From contig NC_057343.1 in assembly GCF_016509475.1 (NCBI RefSeq), positions 40,057,001 through 40,121,000 of the forward strand: a DNA stretch of 64,000 nucleotides. Reading direction: 5' to 3'. The first letter of the stretch is position 1; the number at the start of each line of letters is the position of its first letter. The translations under genes were made by a program, and so were the position numbers. The stretch comes from Prionailurus bengalensis (taxonomy: Eukaryota > Chordata > Mammalia > Carnivora > Felidae). The notes under the pieces were generated by a model. The model ran no database searches. It worked only from the letters and a program-made list of their open reading frames with translations, and was not told where the DNA came from. Below, piece after piece: positions 12,426-24,760 of this stretch.

Positions 12426-13930
12426 GATAGATAGATGATAGGTAGAATTCCAACTCAGTCTATGGAAATTTGGGCTCTTTTCATAATAGGGCCATTGTTG
12501 GTAATGCTACTATAAACATCAGGGTGCATTTTGAATCTGTATTATTGTACCCTTTGGGTAAATACCTACTGGTGCAATTGCTGGGTCATAGGGTAGTTCT
12601 ATTTTTAACTTTTTGAGAAACCTCCATACCATTTTCTAGAGTGGCTTCACCAGTTTATATTCCCACCAAAGTGCAGAAGTGTTCCCCTTTGTCTGCATGC
12701 TCACCAACATTTGTTTTTTACCGTGTTGTTAATTTTAGCCATTCTGATGGGTATGAGGTAGTATCTAATCGTGGTTTTGATTTGTTTTTCCCTGATGACA
12801 AGTGATGTTAAGCATCTTTTTATATGTCTGTTGGCCATGTGTCTTTTCCAAAGACATTTTCTTCAGAAAAATGTCTGTTCATGTCTTCTATTTCTTAACT
12901 GGATTATTTAGGTTTTGGGTGTTTAATTTGGTAAGTTATTTGTAGATTTTAAATACTGACCTTTTTATCAGATATGTCATTTGCATACATCTTCTGCAAT
13001 TTCATAGGCTGCCTGTTAGTTTCCTTGATTGTTTCATTGTGCAAAAGCTTTTTATCTTGATGAAATTCCAATAGTTCATTTTTGCTTTTGTTTCCCTGGC
13101 CTCTGACATGTCTAGTAAGAAGTTGCTATGACTGAGGTCAAAGAGATTGCTACCTGTATTCTCCTCTAGGATTTTGATGGCTTCAGATCTCACATTTAGG
13201 GTTTTCATCCATTCTGAATTTATTTTTGAATTATTTAAAAATGTGGTCCAGTTTCATTCTTCTGCATGTTGCTGTCAGTTTTCCCAACACCATTTGTTAA
13301 AGAGACTGTCTTTATTCCGTTGGATATTCTTTCCTGCTTTCTCAAAGTTTAGTTTACCACACAGTTTTGGGTCCATTTCTGGGTTTTCTATTCTGTTCCA
13401 TTGATCTATAGATCTGTTCTTGTGCCAGTATCATACTGTCTTGATAACTATAGCTTTGTATTATAGCTTGAAGTCTGGAATTGTGATGCCTCCAGCTTTG
13501 GGTTTCTTTTCCAAGACTTCTTTGGCTCTTCAGGGTCTTTTGTGGTTCCATACAAATTTTAGGATTGTTTGTTCTAGCTCTGTGAAAAATGCTGGTGGTA
13601 TTTTGATAGGGATTGCATTAAATGTGTAGATTGATTTAGGTTGTATAGACATTTTAACAATTTTTCTTCTAATCCATAAACATGGAATGGTTTTCTATTT
13701 CTTTGTGTCCTCTTCAATTTCTTTTATAAGTGTTCTATAGTTTCCAGTATACAGATCTTTTACCTCTTTAGTTACTTTTATTCCTAGGTATCTTATGGTT
13801 TTTTGATGTGATTGTAAATGAGATCGAGTCCTTGATTTCTCCTTCTGCTTCTTCATAGTCAGTGTATAGAAATGCAACATATTTCTGTACATTGATTTTA
13901 TATCCTGTAACTTTCCTGTATTAGTATACC
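11957..13930 (-). mobile_element. 5'-truncated, decayed L1 (ORF2 C-terminal region plus 3' UTR), minus strand
   Basis: Reverse-oriented L1. The 3' UTR lies at the low-coordinate end (reverse of the carnivore L1 end, with the 'cccagggctcatcacaagtg' region near 12060), followed upward by ORF2 C-terminal sequence. The minus-strand fragment at 13002-13208 contains residues alignable to the ORF2 remnants at 48.3 and 58.8 kb (for example KTLNVRSEAIKILEE against KDLNVRQETIKTLEE). Several frame breaks make it non-functional. A perfect 16-bp duplication (TATTCAATACTTTTTA) at 11941-11956 and 13931-13946 sets the ends. A GATA microsatellite has expanded inside it. Confidence 0.92.
12369..12443. repeat. 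(GATA)n / (TAGA)n microsatellite inside an L1
   Basis: About 75 bp of TAGA/GATA units with a few GATGATA interruptions. It begins within the L1 segment that reads, in reverse, as the 'gaatattactcagac' region, so it grew after the L1 inserted. It produces the repetitive reading frame at 12019-12453, which is not a gene. Confidence 0.95.
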
Positions 13931-13946
13931 TATTCAATACTTTTTA

Positions 13947-15269
13947 ATTCCCACTTTGGCACACTCTTTTCTTTGAGCTTCCACCAGTATAAAAGGAATA
14001 CTTGAGAACTCCAACTACCAATGCTTATGTTTGTATCAGCATGGTGCCATAATCAGTTAAAAATGCTTACTATGATCACGATCTGGGTAAATTATATGCC
14101 CAAGACACTACTGAGTTCATGAGATCAATCTGTAAACTGCATTATAGACAGTTGTTATAGAGATTACACCTCTAAGGAATCGAATTTACCATGCATACTG
14201 ACTGAAATTTCTCCAACCTTTATCCATTTGTCAGAATGAACTTATGTTAACATCTTCCTTTTGTCCATCACCTAACTTTAAATGATCTCAGATAAGCAAA
14301 GAGAGTGGCAGATGGTGTAGTCCAATTGCTACCCATTGAAGTAATTGTAGAGGATTGATTTCTTTATTTCCCAGCTATTTAATGGGCCAATTGTTCCATA
14401 AGTACTCAAAGTACTCAAAGAAAGTTACTGCAAGCCTATATCTTTCTTTATAATTAGGTAATGTCAGCTTTAAATGAAGAAATTTATCTGAGTAGAAAAA
14501 TACCCAGAGTTGAAGAACTGGAACTGAATTCAAAGTAGGATAATATGACTTATTTTCTTATCAATTTTAATTGCTTCTTTTGTTTATTTATTAGAATAAG
14601 TACCAATATTCTAACTTAAAAATAATCTTCACGTCAACGAAGTTATGCAATAACCACAAATTACCAAATGGAATATTCATTGATTTTAGTTTGATGTCAT
14701 TTATTATTACTCAATTAACAAGTGCAATTTATAGTATTACTCTACACCATAGATAATTAACAAATAATATACCTTCATAAGAAAGTTTTCTTTCTGCTAG
14801 CTTGAATGTTTAACTACTCCAGCCACAGACAGGCTTCTGACTCACTGGGCTGCAAAACCAGCCAAGAGAAATAAGAGCCTTTCTGCCAATAGGCTACTGG
14901 CACACTTTTTTTATCTTTAAAAGGCTACTGGCATACTTCTCTGCCATTTGGGTGACTCCACAGGGGGACCTGTCTCCACTCAGATGCAGGTCATACCCTC
15001 CCAAACAGGCTGAAAAAAGCCCTTGCCAGGAACCACCGTGACCCCTTATCAGTCAGTAAGACTTCATTCTTTGATGCCAATAGCCTTTAGGGCTTTAAGA
15101 TGGCTCTACCTAGGGTCTTCCTGACTCTCCATCTGATTTCTTGTCTTCCTTCAATGAATGCTTGCCTACTGAGACATTTGATTTCTTAGCAAGCCCTTGG
15201 GCAAATCTTTCAGAGCCTCAGTGTTATTTTCAGGTTTCTCTCTACTAAACCTGCTTAAATATCTTGTCT
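13947..15269. other. Non-coding DNA, unassigned
   Basis: No firm element. The block at 14820-15060 is less AT-rich than its surroundings and contains a short near-duplicate (GGCTACTGGCA twice, near 14890 and 14923). It may be an old LTR or other repeat, but I could not name it. Confidence 0.35.
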
Positions 15270-16580
15270 CTGTCTATTAGTCATGTCTAGAAGTCCAAAC
15301 CCACTTCACCCCAGTCCCCAGTTCCATCTGTTACTACTTATGTATCTACTGTGATGTCTCTCATTTTCTGATCTACTGTAACCTATTACTCCATCTTTCT
15401 CCTTATTCCAATTTTTTCCACTGAGCTTTGTATCTCCTAGTCCACAATCTGGAAATTCTCTTGTGGTACTCACAATCTTCTGACAAGTTTCTTCTTTCTA
15501 CCTGCATCTTAATTAAACCCTTGCTGCACCCTGACAACCTCAAATCTGGAAAGCTCATAATCTTCACACATAAGGGTCAAAATATTGGCTTCATGTCTTC
15601 CTTGATCTTCAATACCATTTTAGATCTTTCCTTAACTTTAATCATTTGAAAACCCATGCTACCTTGGAGCTCAGGTAACTTTACTGTGCAACCTTTTCTC
15701 TATCCTTACTGTATTCTATAAAGGTTCCTGTCATATTTACTCAGACAAAAATGTTTAATACCTGGTCCCAATTTTTTTTCTCTCTATCTCAATTCTGTCC
15801 ACCACTTTCGGTGATTTTATAGTTCACATGGAGGGGACTTCCACACAGGGGCTTCAGCACCTTATCTCTTCTTTAACTCCTCTCCAGAATCTCATGGCTG
15901 CTTCCTAGCTCTTTCTTTGCAAAAATAAGCTAGAAAAAAATTGGAAAATTTCCAAAATCATACATTCAGATATTCCACTGTTATAGCAAAACCTCCTTAT
16001 CCTTCCATCTAATAATGTAATTCTTCATCTTCACCAAGGCTATCAGAACTTTTCTTTCTCCAACTTCAATATACCCTTCATTTTATTTCTCTTCTTTCCT
16101 ACTTATTCAGCTTGGATACTATGGCTCAGAATTATAATCATTCCCTTGCAATCATTATTAAAGATCTTATCTTTGCACTTTCCTGAGAAAACACTAATTT
16201 TGGAGTATCTGTTCATATACATATGTATTGATGGATCGGAGCATCATTGCTGAAAAATTAGACAATACAGCAGAATGCCTTTACTTAAAAGAGGGATTAA
16301 AAACATTTCAATATATTCTAAACCACTGCTGGAATTGCTTCTGTAATTCTCTAATAACCTTTACACAAAGACTCCTCAAAACTCTCCAACTTTTTTTTAT
16401 TTTGAGGATCTCTTGATGATGTTACCTCTTGCTACACTTTTCCTCACTTTCCCTACATCCAATTCATCATGTGTCTAAAATATTCACTTTCCAAGGTAAA
16501 TTCTGTATGTCTTCACCTAAAACTGTACTTAGGATACAGCAAACATTCAATAAGAATTTACTAAGGGAATAAATTTAATC
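15270..16580 (+). repeat. Probable L2-like LINE remnants, plus strand
   Basis: Pyrimidine-rich strand with patches resembling L2/CR1-clade LINE sequence: near 15535 'caacctcaaatctggaaagc' followed by 'tcataatcttc'; near 15810 'ggtgattttatagttcacat', like the coding strand of a CR1-clade endonuclease segment; and 16480-16575, an L2-3'-end-like 'ggatacagcaaacattcaat' region. The patches are not in clean consensus order, so more than one fragment may be present. No intact frame remains. Confidence 0.35.
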
Positions 16581-17240
16581 ATTCCCAAGGCACTTTTATT
16601 CCAGTTTTCCCATTGATACATACAAGTCTTATAAATCACAGCTCGCATGACTCAGTCCTGCAATATGACTGAAGCCAAAGAGCAGCCTGTGAAGCTTAAA
16701 TAAATTTTTTAAAACTCAAACTTTGTCTTAGACTCCATGAGCAATATTTTAGAAATGCTTATTACAATTCCCATTATCAGCTTTTATATACAGTCCTCAA
16801 AAACTGCACACCTCACAGTTGTCTCTATAACTTCCCCAGATCTTTCCACTTTGTATTCATCTACCCTTACTATATGCACCTCTATTTTCTTCCACCCACA
16901 TTATTTTCATCTTAATCACATTACTGGAGGAACTATGTGGCAAAAGAGTATCACCTGCATGAGTTTCATGTTCTGTAATGTCCTTTCTGAATGCATATAT
17001 CTCCGTATCTCTCTGTAGATACAAATATAAATTTTTGGCATGTGTTTCCATTAAATTGCAGTGAAAGATAGCCTGCAAGAATTTCTTTTTGTGCCTTGCA
17101 TACTTTGCTTGAGAGTGTGTTTGTGTGTGTGTGTGTGTGTGTCAGTGTGCATGCACGTGCATGTGAGTGGTTTACAACTGGTCAAATTCATATGATGTAA
17201 CTGTTTGAAAAAAATACTTTTGCTTTCAAAAAATAAGCCT
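16581..17240. other. Non-coding DNA
   Basis: No element was recognised apart from the TG tract listed separately. Open frames at 16737-17018 (plus) and 16857-17078 (minus) overlap each other and show no domain. Confidence 0.4.
17114..17165. repeat. (TG)n microsatellite with alternating extension
   Basis: A (GT)n run is followed by a 21-nt stretch of strict purine-pyrimidine alternation (GTGTGCATGCACGTGCATGTG, 17145-17165). Such sequence can adopt Z-DNA under supercoiling. Confidence 0.9.
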
Positions 17241-17249
17241 ATGTAGTGT

Positions 17250-19420
17250 TCAATTAGGCTTGTAGACTATATCATTAAATATGCTATAATGGTATTGTTG
17301 ATTTTACATGATCTGTTTATTTCTGAAAAACATGTTTTAAAGTCCCCTATTCTGACTGTGTATTTGCCATACTAATTGTGTTGCCTTTATGTATTCCAAA
17401 TATATATCATCAGATGCATAATGATTTATAATCTTATAGCTTTCTATAGTTTTATTGTAATCAAAACAAAATAGTCCTGCTTCTTTTTATGCTTTTGATA
17501 TGTCATTGTTTATTCTTTTATCAGTATTACTAGACCTACATTTTTGGTTTCTTCATAAAATATTAAAGTTTCCTTCTGTTAAAGCTATTCTGTTATTTGG
17601 TGTTTTTTTTTATATCTGTTTTAGAGGAAACTGTTAGCTCAATTTCATTCTAATATGGGATTCTCTGACTTTTAAATGGGCATATTTATCCATTTGCATG
17701 TAGGGGAATAAGCAATACGTTTGGCTTTCTTCCTCATTAGAATAGTATTAATAGGTTTAGAATGTAAATACAATTTAGGTTCCCAAGTTATTCCGCTTCC
17801 ATTTTCTTTTTTTTTAATGTATTTCCCACTTCCCTCTTTTTGTTGGATCCATTTTTTCCCCTCTACATTGTTGTAGTGGTATGGAATATATTCATATTTT
17901 CTCTAGGGTATTCAATTATTACCCTTAAATTACTGATGTTAAAATGTACAATATTGCATTATTGTGGAGAATAGGGATAAAAAATAATATGGCATCAACT
18001 ACACCAAGTTTTTTGCAAATATTAAGACCTTTATTTTTGGTGTCATGATTATTTATTTTTCATCACAAATACCTTCATTATTTAACCACACATAGTTACG
18101 TTCAACAATGAGATCATTTGGATTTCACATCCAGATTTTTTAAAGGCATATGTTAGCAACTGTTTGCACTATCTGTAATCATTCGTGATTTGTAAGTTAC
18201 TGTCTCTTATTTTTATACCTTCCTTCCTCTTTTTTAGACTCATTTTTCTTCTTGCCATAATATATCCTTTGCAATTTTTTCCACAAATGTTATTAAATAA
18301 TTAAGATTTTGAAACCCTGTATGTCTAAAAATGCCTTCATTTAATATTAATTTTTCTGAGTAGATAACTTGATTTTCAAAATAAATTTTGCTCAGTACTT
18401 TGAAGTTATTACTTCTTTGTTTCCTAGCACCCAATGTTAAAGTGAAGAAATCTCACACCAATCTTCTCATTATTTTCAGAATGTTTAATTTAATTTCTAT
18501 TTCTTTTTTCTCTCACGTTCTGTATTTTACTTTTACTATTTTTTTTATATTTTAAAGAGACAGCGTGCGCGGGGAAGAGGGGCAGAGGGAGAGAAAGAGA
18601 ATGGTAAGCAAGCTCCACCCTCAGCTCAGAGCGCAAGCCTGACACAAAGCCGATTCACAGGACCCTGCGATCATGACCTGAGCCAAAATCAAGAGTCAGG
18701 CAATCAATTGAGTCACCTAGGCTCCCCATCTCCTGTTCCATATTTTAAATTCCATTCTTTACTCTCCATTTTATGATTTATATTCCAGATTATAACTTGA
18801 TATCCTATTAAATTACTAATCACTTCTAAGAATTTATAAATTTTTAAGACATACTTTTCACAGTCAGCAAGTTTTTAACTTCTAGATCCAATATCCTCTC
18901 AAATTTATGTGAAGTATAGCTTAGAATTATTTTCAAGTTATTTTTGTTACCTGATTTATACTGTTTTTATGTAATCATTTGTTTTATTTGGTTTTTCTTT
19001 TTAATTCCTATTTATTCTTAAATGTCTGACAAGAATTGATAATCTGCTCACATACATAATTAAAGGATCTCTTCTGTTTAGAAATCTACATGAGTTTTAA
19101 GTATCATGTGTTCTGTACCACTACTAACCTCCCCTAAGTTAATACTAATTTTCAGCCCTTTTTCTTTAAGGGAAATGGTATTTTTTGGATAAGCTGCATT
19201 TTTGGATACAGACATTTGAAGGACCAAGGCATCATTTGCTATTGTTTTCTGTCCTTCATGTTTCCTGATCTGTGTTTCCTTTTTCCAAATATCCAATTAA
19301 CTTTCCATTTTCTAAGGACTCCACAATTTTTAGTCTACTGATGGTGAATTTCTTCTTTCCATTTTCATTTTTAGAATATTTTATTAAAATATTCTAAACT
19401 GAGAAAACCATTGGTAGCTT
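17250..19420 (-). mobile_element. Probable ancient L1/HAL1 remnant, minus strand
   Basis: The T-rich plus strand matches the general order and wording of a reversed ancient L1/HAL1 ORF1-region sequence. For example, 18320-18440 reads like the reverse of the 'agaagacagtg...aacatctttaaagtactgaa' block that is visible in direct orientation near 51550. No frame survives. An old SINEC at about 18541-18726 splits it. The ends are not defined by duplications, and the assignment is by resemblance only. Confidence 0.4.
18541..18726 (-). mobile_element. Old SINEC-family SINE, minus strand
   Basis: Reverse carnivore SINE with T-rich tail, GAGACAG... purine body, 'gatcatgacctgagccaaaa' and a decayed head (GTCACCTAGGCTCCCC). 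CpG sites and head bases have drifted, marking it as older than the SINEC_Fc copies. No clear target-site duplication remains. Confidence 0.8.
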
Positions 19421-20400
19421 TCTGCGATGCCTGAAAAGACAAAAGTAGTTCTTTCTGATTTTCAATTCCCATGAGTCTTTAACTGGTCTGTAAACAGAAT
19501 TTTTCTTTATTAATTCCCATTCAGGAAAATACCTAAATAGGTTTCTGTGTCATAAAAGCTGATTGATTGATACCATCTCTTAAAATCACCCTGAGCTATG
19601 CCAGAAAGCAAGAGTAGAGAGGTGAAAATAGATACTGGTTGGATTTCTGGATGAAGGGAAAAATAATGGCATTGGCTTCTACAAGTTACAACATTGGGCC
19701 ACTACATAAATGAGCACAGAAAGGTTTTTTGGCTTTTTACCTGGGCAGAAAGTATATAGATCTTGGAGAAGAACTGTCTTATTATTTTCTAAATCAGAAG
19801 ATGACTCTGGCTGCTGTTCTAAATAGTATATATTTGTGGGAAAATATTGCTTCAGCCCCAGTACCTGGCATGAACCCGCTCACCTGGAATTTGTTTTCAT
19901 TACTTCTCTACAACAATTGTAAAGACTGCTAAAAATAGTTTGAGTCTTAGCCTGCAGGGCTAAAAGTACAACTTCATAGTATTGTTTCAGGGCTACACAA
20001 AATTCTCTGCTCTCTGCCAAGAGATATTTTAAGTGTGCTCCTCAAACCCACTTACAAAGTATCTCATAAAACTATCAGTCTTGGGTGGGAATGAGGATAA
20101 AATAAGGCTTTGCAGCAATTCCAGAAATCAGTGAAAACAGTGAAATCTGTTATTCCACCTGAGACTTAAGACCCAGCATATCCAGTAATATTGAAAGTTG
20201 CTGTGGCAAATATAGATAATGTACTGAACCACTGGAAATCAGTTTGAGAATGACCGCATAGGCCTGTAGAGTTTGGGAGTGACTCTCTATCATCTTTGGA
20301 AGGTAGCTATTCTCCTTTTGAGAAGTAGCTCCTAGATATTTTACTCACCCCTGGTAGAGATGGAAAGTATATCCAATGATACTCAAAATTTCTGTGAAAA

Positions 20401-20605
20401 CTTAACAGAAGGCCATGGGGGAGGGGAAGGAAAAAAATGGTTAGAGAGGGAGTGAGCCAAAACATAAGAGACTCCTAAAAACTGAGAACATACTGAGGAT
20501 TTATGGGGGAGGGGGGTGGGTGATGGGTATTGAGGATCGCACCTGTTGGGATGAGCACTGGGTGTTGTATGGAAACCAATTTGACAATAAATTTCATTTA
20601 AAAAA
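20401..20605 (+). mobile_element. Strongly 5'-truncated L1 (3' UTR only)
   Basis: This is the last ~205 bp of a carnivore L1: the 'cataagagactcctaaaaac' block, a G-rich stretch at 20502-20527, 'gagcactgggtgttgtatgg' and 'gacaataaatttcat' before a short A-rich tail. It closely matches the 3' ends at 49.3-49.5 kb and 57.75-57.96 kb. TTCTGTGAAAA at 20390-20400 and 20606-20616 is a plausible target-site duplication. The insertion lies inside the ERVL-like region and is therefore younger than it. Confidence 0.9.
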
Positions 20606-21789
20606 TTCTGTGAAAAATATAAATGTTGTATGAAGTCCCTGGAATCTCTGATTAGAAAATAATGGCAAAGACTTCTAGATTTTGAGACCAAATTCATGTG
20701 TCCCTCTGATAACTATGGTCCTTTTGAGAAACAGCCTTGGGCTTCTAATTAACACAGGGAGTCACTGTAAGCGTAATAACAGGAAATTAATGATCACGTG
20801 AATTGAAATGTTCATCATTAACTGACTATTATATTTTCCACCAAACTATAGTCTTGTGTTATGAAGAAGCAATCTATCACCAAGTGAAAAATAGCAGATA
20901 AGAAATTAAGCTCAAGAAAATCTGAAAGATGGATGGGAAGTCACAAGACCTCATAGTTCATATTACATCAGTATCAACACCTGTGACATTGTCTGTCTCT
21001 TTTTACCCAGGCACCCAAGCACCTGTATCTTCCTTAATCCAGATCTATGGTCTCGTGGATAGTATCTTATGGTCAGTTGACTGAGGAGAAGAAGACTTGT
21101 TATGGATTTATAGATACTCTACATTCTATACTGGTTCTAAATGTAACTGAATAGATGCAAAGATACACATCCTAATCCAGAAGTGGCCCTAAAGGACAAC
21201 AGATAGATAAGTCTTTCCAGTGGGTAGAAATGAAGGCAGTACACCTGGTTTCTTACTTAATATGAACTGAGAAATTGCAATAGATAAAGACTGTCATGGA
21301 TTCACCAACAGTGGTTCACAGCTTGGATGGATGATCAGGACTTGAACAGGATTGGAAGACTGATAGCAAGGAGGTTTGAGGAAGAAATATTGGGATAGAA
21401 CTCCCAGAATTACCAGAGATTGTGAAGATATTTGTGTTCCATGAGTTACTTCCCAAAAGTCATCCTCTGCAGAAGAGGTTTTCAATAATCAGGTGGACTA
21501 GATGACATATGACAGGGACACAGTTTCTTTATTCAGCCATACTGTACTTACACATGAACCCAATTAAAAAATATCATGATGTTTGTGATGTAAGTACAGA
21601 AATTCCCTTCAACAGGTTATATCAAGTATGTAACCTGTTAACAGCTGAGAAAAACATTGTTTTCTATATGGAACCATTTCCTGGTAGGATGATTGCATTG
21701 GACACATTGTGTCATCAGAGGAATAGTTATTTGTTCTCAAAGGAACAGAAATATATTGTGGATATATATGGGAAATAAGTTTAAGAATT

Positions 21790-22304
21790 CTGTATGCTTG
21801 CACCAATGGGTTAACAAGGCTTAGGGCAGAAAGCGAAGCAGAACAAAAGCACCCAAGGTTAGTCATTAAGTAAAACAAAGCATAGGGCAGAAAGCTGCCA
21901 CAGGGCAAAAGTGCCCAAGGTCAGCTAGTGAAAAGCGTGCCTTGTTAGCCTTGAGGCAGCATGCTCCAGCAATCTTAAACTTTGGAGATATCAGCTACTT
22001 AGCTGTATTACCTACAAAGAAACACTGTCCATCTGACACCTGGCGCCAATATATCATTGTGCTTTAATCTCAACTTCTTATACCACTTGCCTCCCAAACT
22101 CTTTGCTTCTTACACACACAAGTGAATGGTCACTATCTTATTGTTTTCTTCTGCCCGTTCACCCTATATGTAGAACCTTGACAGTTCAATAAATACAGAG
22201 GCAAAACCCTTGTTCAGGGCTCTTGTCTCCTCCCCAACATTAGCGTCTCTTGTTTTAATTTCTGCATTTGCTCTCTTGCTGGGTAAGAGAGAACTCCAGA
22301 CTCA
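21790..22304 (+). mobile_element. Probable solo LTR of another endogenous retrovirus, inside ERVL pol
   Basis: This ~515-bp block interrupts the integrase-like sequence of the ERVL relict. LTR-like features are an imperfect ~61-bp direct repeat in the 5' half (units starting at 21823 and 21884, each beginning AGGGCAGAAAGC), a TATA-like CCCTATATG near 22162, an AATAAA signal at 22188-22193, and a T/C-rich U5-like end finishing ...CTCCAGACTCA. A TG start at 21791 and CA end at 22304 are proposed, but no matching short duplication was found, so the ends and the retroviral class are unsettled. No gag, pol or env of its own is present. Confidence 0.5.
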
Positions 22305-24107
22305 TAGTCTATGACAGACATAGGATTGCATTTCCCTCCCATAGCATTTGTAGGACTATCATCCATGAACCATCAACTACCTCATTTACCAACATGGAAG
22401 TCTGTACACAATTACTTTTGATAAAGGAAAATATTCACAGAATAAGTAGTATAGCAATGGGCTCATGCCCATAGAATTCATAGGTCTTACCACATGGCCC
22501 ATTGGCTACAAGTAATTGGCCTGGGGGAATAAGTCCATGCCTCAACCAATGTATGCCAGTTGGGAGATAACATCCAAGAAGAATGGGCTTCTATCCTATA
22601 AAATGTAGTACAGCCTATGAATCAGCGACCAAGATATAGTGCAGAGTATCTTGGAATGAAGTAGTAAAAATTAGAGTGGTTTCTCTCATGACTACATATA
22701 ATATCTTACCCTATTTTTTCCCACAGGTTTGAGTTCTGCTGATGTGGAGATCTTGGTTTCTAAGAAGGATATTTTTAGAGAGGATATAACATTGTTCTAC
22801 TAACTTAGAGAAACTGCCACTCAGCTATTACCTTTTTTGTTTTTGTTTGTTGTTTCATGATCTTGAACCAACAGACAAAGAAGTTTATTCTATTGGCTGC
22901 ATGATTAAGATTTCAAGGGGAAATAGTATTGCTGTTCCTCAATAGGGGTCTGGGAGGATTATGCCTGGAATCTCTACAGGGTGCCTCTTAGGAGTTTAAT
23001 GTCCAATAGTAAAAGTTAATACAAAATTACAGCGAATAAACAAAGGAAGAACCATTAAGGATTCAGTCTCTTCAGGAATGAAGATGTTTACCATTCTAGC
23101 AGGTACAGAACTAGGTCTACTGAATCCTTATCTAAGAACAATGGAAACAGGGAAATAATAGTAGCAGATCAACTATGGATGCGGGACCGGTTACAGCTGT
23201 ACCAGTTACGTAGATTTTCCTTTGGTTGTTATACCTGTGTCTTTCTCTACATCTATATGTAGAGAATATATGTTTTCATATATTTTTTTTTTGCTTTCTC
23301 CTTTTGTACTTCTCTAATTACTTTACACAAATATCTTTCTTAGTGGTTATTTTACATTTTTTTTCTCTAGATATAAAATGTTCAGAGGGGATAAAGATGT
23401 GAGAAGCAATTAACTCAGGCTACAGACAGATACTGTGACTCTCTCCCAGGTATGGATCTACTGACTGATTGTGGGGACTTTTATAATTTTGAGAAGAGTG
23501 GAAGAGTAATTTTGTTCATACAAAATGAAAATTGCCTCTTGTTAAGAAAAATCAGAGGTTGTTTTTGTTGTTAAAATATTTGTGGATGCTGTGCTAGATA
23601 ATTACCTATTAGCTCTCACCTTCAAACCACCTTCCTATATTCTAGCTATGCTGGTGATGGGAATCTGCAAACCACATTTATATGTTATCAGCTGGATCTC
23701 TGTTAGACTCTTCCAACATGGGATTTTATAGTGAGAAAAAAAGGATGGCGGAGGAAGAAGGAGCTTGCTGCTTGCTTCTCTCTCGCTTCAAGTAAGAGCA
23801 GCTGATTTCAGTTTTCAGGTTTCACACACGATCAGAACTGGCCTCTGTGCATCTCCTCAGGATAGCTGTCTGGCTCCCCATCCTCTGAGATCTGAGTCCC
23901 AGATCCATGGGGTCTCTTTTCAGTTTTAAGAATACCATAGACTTCCTTTTGTTTCCTCCGGCACAGGGGTTAGATTTGCTTTCTGCAATTATTAACTTGA
24001 ATCCTTACTCTCATCCTAGAAGCCTTTTCAATTCTCTAATGCCCGGTTAATGGTTTTTATATCAAATCTCCCTGTTAAAATAATTGGTATGAGTTCTGCT
24101 TATTGCC

Positions 24108-24760
24108 TGACTCTCACTGATAGAGACATTATACTAAGTATTGAAGGTATAATGAATGAGGCAAAGTTCCTATCCACAGGTTCACAATAATGAAGGGAGA
24201 GGACAAGTAAATAGGGAATTACAATACAGCGTGTTATGCAGAAGCTATTTTTGCAAAGCCCTAGAGATAATATAAAACCATCTTGAAGTACATGCATTTC
24301 TTTCATTGTTACACTGTTTTCTCTGCCTAGAACATTTCACTGATTCTTTCATTCATTCATTCAACTGATATTTATCAGCAGTCTATATAAATCTGCAAGA
24401 CTTCTGGCGATAAATTGCTAGCCAAAAAAAGGAAAATTATGTTCCTGCTGTCATGCAGTTTACCATCTATAGCCGATGACACACATTAAACAATAGAGAG
24501 ATCTAGAATTACAAATTCTGATACAATAAATGCTCCAAAAGAAAAATACAGGGAGCAAGGGAAAAATATTATAGGAAAGCTTCATCTGTTCTGGTGAATC
24601 AGATAAGTTTTCTCTGATGAAGAGACACCTGAGCTGAAATTATACAATTTAAGGGAAGTTAAATAAAGGAAAGGGAAAGAAATACAAAGAAAACATATCC
24701 TAAGCTTGAGGAGCAGCCTTTACAAAGAACTAAGTTGATAGAATGCACAATTAACTTTAT
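24108..24760 (-). repeat. L2-like remnants, minus strand
   Basis: At 24340-24480 the reversed L2 3' end is recognisable: 'tcattcattcattcaactga', a degraded repeat-end block, then 'gttcctgctgtcatgcagtt'. The preceding 24108-24210 and the following 24480-24720 read like further parts of the same old repeat class. Divergence is high, and the first part overlaps the soft end of the ERVL-like LTR. Confidence 0.5.

Larger units (their letters stand above)
19560..24125 (+). mobile_element. Relict ERVL-class endogenous retrovirus (internal region plus probable 3' LTR), broken
   Basis: About 4.5 kb resembles an ERVL-type provirus in sense orientation. Segments in order: a pol stretch around 19850-20330; an RNase H-like stretch around 21060-21500 (landmarks 'cttatggtcagttgactgag' near 21066 and 'ttcaataatcaggtggacta' near 21481); integrase-like sequence around 22320-22640 (landmark 'cctatgaatcagcgaccaag' near 22613); a dUTPase/3'-internal-like stretch around 22860-23210; and an LTR-like region from about 23400 that ends near 24125. 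Stops and frameshifts break every frame. An L1 fragment and an unrelated LTR are inserted. No 5' LTR was seen. The family is inferred from resemblance; the ends are soft. Confidence 0.6.

Noticed and set aside
12019..12453. 144-codon minus-strand frame
   Set aside because: Part is translated GATA repeat and the rest is degraded L1 ORF2 tail.
19729..19932. 67-codon plus-strand frame as a small gene
   Set aside because: It lies in the ERVL-like pol remnant and is a leftover frame of that region.
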